Assembly: GCF_910578695.1 (NCBI RefSeq) | Contig: NZ_CAJTQJ010000009.1 | Span: 7,441-48,005, forward strand | Length of the DNA: 40,565 nucleotides | From: an uncultured Brachyspira sp. | GTDB taxonomy: Bacteria > Spirochaetota > Brachyspiria > Brachyspirales > Brachyspiraceae | Direction: 5' to 3' | Part shown: piece after piece, positions 34,837 through 40,565 of the stretch | How the letters are laid out: each line of letters starts with the position of its first letter | How positions within the stretch are numbered: the first letter of the stretch is position 1 | Translations under genes and position numbers: made by a program | The notes under the pieces: generated by a model | The model's database searches: none | Told to the model about the DNA's origin: nothing | Seen by the model: the letters and a program-made list of their open reading frames with translations, nothing else

Positions 34837-35247
34837 TCAATTATTCTGCTTGGATTCGGTTGCTATACTAATTTTTGTAAAGCCTGCATTTTTTACGCTG
34901 TCTATTACAGATATTAATATTTGAGTTCTTACATCTTCATCAGACCTTATTTCTACAGGTTTTTCTAATTCATTTTCAATATTAGCCAATTTCTGCAAAT
35001 CAGCATCAATATCCTCTGCTAAATATCCATTAATATATTTTTCACCTTCTTTGGATATGCTGATCACTATAGATTCATTTTTTTCAGTGCCTACAGCAGA
35101 TGTAGATTTCGGCAAACTTATTTTTATTTGAGGAGTATCTATAATTGTTGAACCCACCATAAAAAATATAAGTAAATTAAATACTATATCTATCATAGGG
35201 GTTAAATCTATTCCGCTTTTTATATTAAATCTTCTTCTAAACTTCAT
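34837..35247 (-). CDS. ExbD/TolR family biopolymer transport protein
   Basis: The 136-residue protein has the ExbD form: a basic N-terminus (KFRRRFNIKSGIDLTPMIDIVFNLLIFFMVG) with one membrane segment and the proton-channel Asp in LTPMIDIVF, then a periplasmic domain (QIKISLPKSTSA). ExbD works with ExbB to use the proton gradient to energise TonB- or Tol-type systems. No ExbB is adjacent; the upstream partner in the operon is a CAP-domain protein, 16 bases before it. I see no Shine-Dalgarno sequence before the ATG. Confidence 0.88.
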   Translation of the reverse strand: MKFRRRFNIKSGIDLTPMIDIVFNLLIFFMVGSTIIDTPQIKISLPKSTSAVGTEKNESIVISISKEGEKYINGYLAEDIDADLQKLANIENELEKPVEIRSDEDVRTQILISVIDSVKNAGFTKISIATESKQNN

Positions 35248-35263
35248 TATAATTTTTTATATA

Positions 35264-36037
35264 TTATTCTACAGTTATAGTTCTTACATTACTTAAAAAA
35301 TGCTGCCCTTTATAAAGAATTGAAATTTTATATTCTCCTTTTCCGTATTCAGCTTTAAAAGTTCTTCCTAATATTCCATTACCCATATCTTCTACATCAT
35401 AAATTACTTTGCCTATATATGTTTTTCCGTCATCTCCTGCAATTCTTGCCTCTTTATCCGCCATCTCCACAGCTAATTTAAAATCAGTAAAAGCAGCTTT
35501 ATTTAATATTCTATATTTTATATTTATGTCATCATTCAATTTTGCTTTAGGCTTAAAATCTACAGATTCTGCAATAATATCAGCAAAAGTTATAGTAACA
35601 TATACGCCTAATCCTCTTTTAAAAGCTCCGACTCCCATAGCATTGAAATTTTTATCCAATATATTTTTTTTGCTGTCTGGAGTAGACATCATATTTTTTA
35701 CAATGCTTTCAGCAGCTTTCTTATCTGTAAAAGGTATGACATCCAATTTTCCTAAACTTTCGCTTATATTTCCAACCATTTCAGGATACAGCTTTACTTG
35801 TCTTGCCTTTGAATCTAAACCGTCTAAATCTATATTGCTGAAGAATTTATTTTTAGACATATTATCAGAATGATATAATGCTAAAGAATGAAGTCTTTGA
35901 TTATTAGGAAGAGGAGGAAGAGCTGCTTTGCTTCTCTCTAAGTTAATTAATCTGAATACTTCATCTTCTATAGCATCTGCATTTAATGCTAATACTGATA
36001 TAAACATAAATAATATTACTATTTTTAATTGTCTCAT
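35264..36037 (-). CDS. Secreted CAP-domain protein
   Basis: The 257-residue protein has a signal peptide (MRQLKIVILFMFISVLALNADA) and a CAP/SCP-PR1-like domain from about 25 to 155: EVFRLINLERSKAALPPL, LHSLALYHSDNMSKNKFF, ISESLGKLD, and the variant NFNAMGVGAFKRGLGVYVTITFAD that usually reads GxGxxxxxxxxYWTQNF. The C-terminal 100 residues form a beta-rich domain (FKAEYGKGEYKISILYKGQHF). Bacterial CAP proteins bind lipids or act as extracellular ligands; the role is unknown. First gene of a two-gene operon with ExbD. Confidence 0.82.
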   Translation of the reverse strand: MRQLKIVILFMFISVLALNADAIEDEVFRLINLERSKAALPPLPNNQRLHSLALYHSDNMSKNKFFSNIDLDGLDSKARQVKLYPEMVGNISESLGKLDVIPFTDKKAAESIVKNMMSTPDSKKNILDKNFNAMGVGAFKRGLGVYVTITFADIIAESVDFKPKAKLNDDINIKYRILNKAAFTDFKLAVEMADKEARIAGDDGKTYIGKVIYDVEDMGNGILGRTFKAEYGKGEYKISILYKGQHFLSNVRTITVE

Positions 36038-36137
36038 TATTAATTTCCTTTCTTGATTTAGTCATTATTTTATATAATATTATAAATTATTTTTATAAAA
36101 AAAAAAGTTTTAATTTACCAAAATAATGCAAAATAAT

Positions 36138-36165
36138 TTGATTTTTAATGAATATATAATATAAT
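36138..36165 (+). promoter_or_regulatory. Promoter giving a probable leaderless transcript
   Basis: TTGATT (36138-36143), 16 bases and TATAAT (36160-36165) end 6 bases before the ATG at 36172. No ribosome binding site lies between, so the start site would coincide with or lie next to the ATG. Confidence 0.6.
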
Positions 36166-36171
36166 TTATAT

Positions 36172-37368
36172 ATGAAAAAAATTATATTATTAATTTTATT
36201 TTTGAGTGTATTATTAAGTTCATGCTCTAAATCTGGTTTTGAACCTAGATATAGTCTGCCTGATTACTACTATGTTATTAAGGTTGATTTTTATGGTAAA
36301 GAAAAAGAGCATTATATAAAGTTCGATAAAATTTATGAATCTGATAATTTAATAATATATGCAGAATCAGGAAAAAGCATAAGAGATTCAAGCATACATT
36401 ATATATCAAATGAATTTAATAAATATTATAATGATATTGTTTCAGTATACGGCAGGCATACAGATGTTGACGGCAACGGAAAAATAAAAATTCTTCTGCT
36501 CAATATTAATCCGTCTAATGTAACAACTGCAGTTGCAGGATATTTTTATCCGTTAGATTTATTCGGCAGATTTAATACAGGCGAAATATTGTATATGGAT
36601 TTAGAAATGGTAAATAATGATCCTGATTATATGGCAGGTACTATATTTCACGAATTGCAGCATTTGATTAATTTTAATGTAAATCTTTTTGAAAAATCAA
36701 GAGAGATGTCTTTATGGTTAAATGAATCGCTTTCTGAGTCTACTTCAATATTATTTAATTCTTATACAGCTTCTTCCAGAATAGAAGAGTTTAATAGGAT
36801 AAATTATTATTGTTTCTATACTTGGAATCTTCCAATAGATATATTTTCAAATTATCCTTCAGCATCATTATTTATGAATTGGATATATAAATGTTCTAAA
36901 AATAATAAAGATGTATTTAGAAAAATAGCTTCTTCTAAAGATTTTAATGATTATAATAAAGTGATTAAATCTGTTTCATCTTTAATTATAGGGAATTCTT
37001 GGGATACTTTATTATTAAATTGGATTGAAGCAATAAATAAAAATGAAATTGACGGAGCTAAATTATCTATTAGAAAATCAGGAGAAAATATTAAATTATA
37101 TCCGGGAGCTTTGATTGCCTATAGAGGGGCATTGCAAAATTCAGGAAATTTAGTAACTAAATCATCATCTTCAGGACTGCAGTTTGCATTAAACAAGGAT
37201 ATGTATACAGGCGAGTCTCCTTCATATATAAATATTACAATTCCTAATTCTTCATACCCTTTAATGGCTTCAAAATCATATAATAGTTCTTCAGAAAGCA
37301 ATGAAAATTATAAGCCTAAATATAGAAATATATTATTCGGCAATAATGGGCAAATAAAAAAATACTGA
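36172..37368 (+). CDS. M30-like (hyicolysin) zinc metalloprotease lipoprotein
   Basis: The 398-residue protein is a predicted lipoprotein: MKKIILLILFLSVLLSSC with the lipobox cysteine at 18. An extracytoplasmic domain resembles peptidase family M30: DVDGNGKIKILLLNI (about 98-112), the zinc motif H160-E-L-Q-H164 with INF after it, and WLNESLSE with candidate third ligand or catalytic Glu185. It probably degrades host or envelope proteins at the cell surface. The C-terminus is Ser-rich. The small protein gene follows after 23 bases. No Shine-Dalgarno site precedes the ATG; see the adjacent promoter. Confidence 0.85.
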   Translation: MKKIILLILFLSVLLSSCSKSGFEPRYSLPDYYYVIKVDFYGKEKEHYIKFDKIYESDNLIIYAESGKSIRDSSIHYISNEFNKYYNDIVSVYGRHTDVDGNGKIKILLLNINPSNVTTAVAGYFYPLDLFGRFNTGEILYMDLEMVNNDPDYMAGTIFHELQHLINFNVNLFEKSREMSLWLNESLSESTSILFNSYTASSRIEEFNRINYYCFYTWNLPIDIFSNYPSASLFMNWIYKCSKNNKDVFRKIASSKDFNDYNKVIKSVSSLIIGNSWDTLLLNWIEAINKNEIDGAKLSIRKSGENIKLYPGALIAYRGALQNSGNLVTKSSSSGLQFALNKDMYTGESPSYINITIPNSSYPLMASKSYNSSSESNENYKPKYRNILFGNNGQIKKY

Positions 37369-37391
37369 TATTTTGAGGATATAAAATATAT

Positions 37392-37697
37392 ATGAAAATA
37401 GCTTATAAAGAAATTATAAAATATTTATATGTATTTATTTTTATTTTTTTATTTTTTGCTAAAAAAGAGTATATTACAGGTACTATCAGAGTAACAGGAA
37501 CTTCAATGTTTCCAAATGTTGTAATATCGGCTGAAGATAGAGATTATTATTTTGATAAAAAATTTTTTAAAGAGTATGCTAAATATGAAGGTCAGATAAT
37601 TACTGTTGAGGCTAAAATAAAAAAAGAAACATTATGGCTTGCAGATAAAAGCAAATCATTTGATAAATATATTATTGTATATGCTAAAAAGAAATAA
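37392..37697 (+). CDS. Small membrane-anchored or secreted protein of unknown function
   Basis: The 101-residue protein is not recognised. Residues about 8-22 (IIKYLYVFIFIFLFF) form a membrane anchor or signal peptide. The rest (ITGTIRVTGTSMFPNVVIS, YEGQIITVEAKIKKETLWLA) is beta-rich with Gly spacing like a small OB-type barrel. A weak GAGGATA lies before the ATG. It lies 23 bases after the metalloprotease gene, so they may be co-transcribed. Confidence 0.7.
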   Translation: MKIAYKEIIKYLYVFIFIFLFFAKKEYITGTIRVTGTSMFPNVVISAEDRDYYFDKKFFKEYAKYEGQIITVEAKIKKETLWLADKSKSFDKYIIVYAKKK

Positions 37698-37740
37698 TAA
37701 AATATATTTTCTAATTATTTTATTATAAAATAAAAATTCA

Positions 37741-37768
37741 TTGATAAATATACGGATTATGATATAAT
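37741..37768 (+). promoter_or_regulatory. ackA promoter
   Basis: TTGATA (37741-37746), a 16-base spacer and TATAAT (37763-37768) precede ackA; an AGGGAG ribosome binding site lies about 8 bases before the ATG. Confidence 0.75.
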
Positions 37769-37800
37769 TAAATAAATATAACATTATAGGGAGTCATTTT

Positions 37801-38991
37801 ATGAATGTATTGGTAATAAATTCAGGAAGTTCAAGTATTAAGTATCAATTATTTGCTATGCCAGAAGCAAAAGTATTGGCTAAAGGTCTTTTAGAGAAAA
37901 TAGGAGAAGAGACAAGTGCTTTAAAACATACTGCTGTAGAAAAAGGCAAAGAAAAAAAATTAGAGCAAAAAGTAGCTGATCATAAAGCTGGTATGTCTTT
38001 AATCTTTTCGCTTTTAACAGATAAAGAAGTGGGCGTTATATCTGATATGAATGAAATATCAGGAGTAGGACATAGAGTAGTGCATGGCGGAGAGGCATTC
38101 AGCAATAGTACTTTGATTACTGATGAAACTGTGAAAGCTATTGAGGCTTGCTGCGAAATAGCTCCTTTACATAATCCTGCCGGTTTACAAGGTATAAGTG
38201 CATGTAAGGAAATATTAAAAGATGTAAAAATGGTTGCAGTTTTTGATACTAGTTTTCATCAAACAATACCTGATTATGCTTATATGTATGCTGTTCCTTA
38301 TGAATGGTATGATAAATATAAAGTTCGCCGTTATGGTTTTCATGGTACTTCTCATAAATATGTTTACGGAGAGTTCTGTAAAGCTGCTAATAAACCTAAT
38401 GCTAATGTTATAGTTTGTCATTTGGGTAATGGTGCAAGTGTTACTGCTGTTAAAGAAGGCAAATCAGTTGATACAAGTATGGGATTAACTCCTTTAGAAG
38501 GTTTAGTAATGGGTACTAGATCTGGAGATATGGATCCTGCTGTTCCTACTTTTATAATGTCTAAAGAAAATATGTCTGCAAAAGATATGGATAATGTATT
38601 AAATAAAAAAAGCGGTCTTTTAGGAGTTTCCTGCTTGAGCAATGATATGAGAAATTTGGAAGAAGCTGCTAAAAGTAATACTAAAGCTGAACTTGCTATA
38701 ACTATGTTCTGCTATAGAGTAAAAAAATATATTGGTTCTTATATGGCTGTGCTTGGACATGTTGATGGTATAGTATTTACAGGAGGCATAGGAGAGAACA
38801 GTCCTTATATCAGAGGAAGAATACTTGAAGGTTTAGATGAACTTGGTATTAAATGCGATGCTGATAAAAATTCTAAAGCAAGAGGGTGTGCTAATTTTGA
38901 GAAAGATAATGCTCCTATTAAACTTTATGTTATAGCTACTGATGAAGAAAAAGCAATAGCTATGGATACTTATAATATTGCTTTGAAATAG
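37801..38991 (+). CDS. ackA: Acetate kinase
   Basis: The 396-residue enzyme interconverts acetate plus ATP with acetyl phosphate plus ADP, and in a fermenter yields ATP. It has the opening VLVINSGSSSIKYQLFAM, GHRVVHGGEAF, the catalytic VFDTSFHQTIP and YGFHGTSHKYV, CHLGNGASVTAV, and FTGGIGENSPYIR near the end. Length is typical. The phosphotransacetylase gene is not adjacent. It has its own promoter and terminator and is thus a single-gene unit. Confidence 0.98.
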   Translation: MNVLVINSGSSSIKYQLFAMPEAKVLAKGLLEKIGEETSALKHTAVEKGKEKKLEQKVADHKAGMSLIFSLLTDKEVGVISDMNEISGVGHRVVHGGEAFSNSTLITDETVKAIEACCEIAPLHNPAGLQGISACKEILKDVKMVAVFDTSFHQTIPDYAYMYAVPYEWYDKYKVRRYGFHGTSHKYVYGEFCKAANKPNANVIVCHLGNGASVTAVKEGKSVDTSMGLTPLEGLVMGTRSGDMDPAVPTFIMSKENMSAKDMDNVLNKKSGLLGVSCLSNDMRNLEEAAKSNTKAELAITMFCYRVKKYIGSYMAVLGHVDGIVFTGGIGENSPYIRGRILEGLDELGIKCDADKNSKARGCANFEKDNAPIKLYVIATDEEKAIAMDTYNIALK

Positions 38992-39022
38992 AAATAATTT
39001 TTTATATAAACATTTTTATTAT

Positions 39023-39058
39023 GGGGTGTCTTTAAATTATTAAGGCACCCTATTTTTT
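39023..39058 (+). terminator. Terminator after ackA
   Basis: GGGTGTCTTTAA (39024-39035) pairs with TTAAGGCACCC (39040-39050) with one G-U pair and one bulge, followed by a T-run to 39058. Confidence 0.85.
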
Positions 39059-39069
39059 AAGGCTTAAAA

Positions 39070-39486
39070 ATGATATTAAATTTAGATAGTTTGAAAAATT
39101 CAATAACTGCATTAGAAAAATCAATTAATGTATATAATAAATATAATCAAAATGATAATGAAGATTTAATACTTACTATAAAATCAGGAATAATACAGAA
39201 TTTTGAAGTGGCATTTGAACAAAGCTGGAAATTCATACAAAGATGGCTTAATGAAAATGTATCTCCTAATATAACAAGCGGTATAACTAAAAAAGAATTA
39301 TTCAGACTAGCAGCAAAACATTCTCTTATAGATGATGTAGAAAAATGGGTAAAATTTAAGGATGCTGGAAATTTAACTTCTCATATATATTCAAGTGAAG
39401 TTTCTAAAGAAGTAATTAATGAAGCATTAGATTTTTTACATTACAGCAAATATCTTTTAAAACATTTAGAGGATAATAATGAATGA
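39070..39486 (+). CDS. HI0074-type HEPN protein (nucleotidyltransferase partner)
   Basis: The 138-residue all-helical protein belongs to the HI0074 family, HEPN proteins paired with a minimal nucleotidyltransferase (FEVAFEQSWKFIQRWLNEN; TKKELFRLAAKHSLIDDVEKWVKFKDAGNLTSHIY). In active HEPN RNases a R-x4-6-H motif cuts RNA, and HI0074-type proteins usually read RNLTSH here. This one reads G100-NLTS-H105: the Arg is Gly (GGA, one base from AGA), so any RNase activity should be lost or reduced. The gene begins 12 bases after the ackA terminator and overlaps the next by ATGA. Confidence 0.85.
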   Translation: MILNLDSLKNSITALEKSINVYNKYNQNDNEDLILTIKSGIIQNFEVAFEQSWKFIQRWLNENVSPNITSGITKKELFRLAAKHSLIDDVEKWVKFKDAGNLTSHIYSSEVSKEVINEALDFLHYSKYLLKHLEDNNE

Positions 39487-39791
39487 TAAGCCTCAGTAAT
39501 AATGAAATTAAAATTATAAAAAATATTTTAGAAAAGCATATACAAAATGGAAAAGCATATTTATTTGGTTCAAGGGCAAGAGGTACAAATAAAAAATTTT
39601 CAGATATTGATATAGCTATTGATATTAATAGAAAATTATCGCTAAGCGAAATATCAAGAATAAAAGATGATTTTGAAGAGAGCGATTTAATTTATATAAC
39701 AGATATTATTGATTACAATTCTATAAGCAAAAGTTTTAAAAGCATTATTGATTTAGAAAAAGTATTAATATATGAAAAAATATTATATTAA
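39483..39791 (+). CDS. MNT-type nucleotidyltransferase (HI0073-like)
   Basis: The 102-residue protein is a minimal nucleotidyltransferase: the GSRARG motif (29-34) followed by SDIDIAID (40-47), in which D41 and D43 are the metal-binding aspartates. In MntA/HepT modules the enzyme AMPylates the HEPN toxin to silence it. It overlaps the HEPN gene by the sequence ATGA, so translation is coupled. The active site looks intact. Confidence 0.9.
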   Translation: MISLSNNEIKIIKNILEKHIQNGKAYLFGSRARGTNKKFSDIDIAIDINRKLSLSEISRIKDDFEESDLIYITDIIDYNSISKSFKSIIDLEKVLIYEKILY

Positions 39792-39884
39792 ATATTTTTC
39801 TTAATTAATTATAATTTATTTTTGTATTATATTACTATTTTTTATATATAATGCAAAACAAAAATTTTATCAATATTATATAAA

Positions 39885-40397
39885 TCATATTCCTTTGCCT
39901 TCTATAGTATATAATTTATTTATAGGTATATCTGAATATTTGAGAGCTTCTTCTTTAGAAATTCTAGTCCATTCTACAGTTGCCCCTATTAAGCCTGATT
40001 TATCCAAAGATGCTTTTACAAATAAAGTATTTTTATCTTCTGATAAACTTATTTTTGCATAATAAGAACTTCCCTGATCTGTATGGTATATTTTTCCAGT
40101 CTGCCATTCTCCATTTTTGAATTCTATATCATATATAAATATTAGTCCTTTTAATTCTTTATTTCTCAATGCTTTATTTGGATTATATATATCAAATATG
40201 CTTTTTACATTATTATGCAATTCTACAGCATAGGCATATACTTTATTATTAATCTCTATTATTTTGGCTATTTTTATTCTTCCTTTTGGTTTTTGAGGCA
40301 TAGCCCAAAATCCTTCAGCATCTTTTGCATTATTTGCTGAATATAAAAAAGAATTAAATATAATTATAAATATTACTGCTGATATAATTTTTCTCAT
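39885..40397 (-). CDS. Secreted DUF2147 protein
   Basis: The 170-residue protein has a signal peptide (MRKIISAVIFIIIFNSFLYSA) and a DUF2147 domain: GFWAMPQKPKGRIKIAKIIEINNKVYAYAVE, GLIFIYDIEFKNGEWQTGKIYHTDQGSSYYAKISLSEDKNTLFVKASL. It is a periplasmic beta-barrel-like fold (calycin) of unknown function. CGGAT lies before the ATG. It stands alone, convergent with the nucleotidyltransferase gene. Confidence 0.85.
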   Translation of the reverse strand: MRKIISAVIFIIIFNSFLYSANNAKDAEGFWAMPQKPKGRIKIAKIIEINNKVYAYAVELHNNVKSIFDIYNPNKALRNKELKGLIFIYDIEFKNGEWQTGKIYHTDQGSSYYAKISLSEDKNTLFVKASLDKSGLIGATVEWTRISKEEALKYSDIPINKLYTIEGKGI

Positions 40398-40565
40398 TAT
40401 TTTATCCGTTTTTTTTATTTTATAGATTATACATTTAAATAATATTTTTTCTACATTGTTTTATAATTTATATATTGATTATTATTTATTATTATATAAA
40501 ATAAATTATATATACTCCGTAAAAATTATTGATTGAGTTTAATATATAATTAGAGTTTTATATTA

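Overview
The window is a very AT-rich chromosomal segment with dense genes and short, almost pure A/T intergenic gaps. Gene content points to an anaerobic, host-associated spirochaete, most likely Brachyspira. The signs are many TPR proteins, a non-haem ferritin, an MCP with a C-terminal hemerythrin domain, LPS/lipoprotein export ABC proteins, a TdeIII-like restriction enzyme (a family first named from Treponema), and acetate kinase. This assignment is inferred from content; no database was searched.

Left part (1-8.5 kb): a 7-bp tandem repeat at the edge, an inverted repeat, and a decayed ABC-transporter ATPase gene. Then come deoD (-), a DUF4416 gene (+) that looks leaderless, and the MCP-hemerythrin receptor (-). 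Next is a compact cassette with its own strong promoter and terminator: a coiled-coil/TPR-like protein (resembling the RdcB-type family) followed by a patatin-like phospholipase. A bile-acid/sodium-symporter family gene lies convergent to it.

Middle (8.7-25 kb): ilvD (-); two tandem ferritin genes, the first broken by a stop plus frameshift; lptB; a leftward block of a U32 peptidase, ruvX and a DUF4340 gene; and a rightward block of an unknown conserved-looking gene, a secreted TPR protein, a DciA-like protein, a divergent sigma-factor-like protein, a probable partner (anti-sigma candidate) and a tag-type glycosylase. After a gene-free stretch come initiator tRNA-fMet, a second CAT tRNA (elongator Met), rpsU with a TTG start, and groL. 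A YihY/BrkB-family membrane protein (-) with a large insertion follows, and tRNA-Leu(TAG) starts divergently from it.

Right part (25-40.5 kb): thyA and folA, both serving thymidylate/folate metabolism, are separated by a tight DNA methyltransferase/TdeIII-like endonuclease pair, which looks like a restriction-modification insertion into a folate operon. Then come a TPR-repeat protein, a lolC/E-type permease, lolD, an MsbA-like ABC exporter, a CAP-domain protein with an orphan ExbD (-), an M30-like zinc metalloprotease lipoprotein with a probable leaderless transcript, a small exported protein, ackA, a HEPN/nucleotidyltransferase (HI0074/HI0073-like) pair whose HEPN motif has lost its Arg, and a secreted DUF2147 protein.

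The most notable items are the RdcB-like/patatin cassette, the RM pair inside thyA-folA, the sigma/partner pair downstream of the dciA-like gene, the Arg-to-Gly change in the HEPN motif, the broken ferritin with a palindrome between its -35 and -10, and a 58-nt hairpin between two divergent genes.
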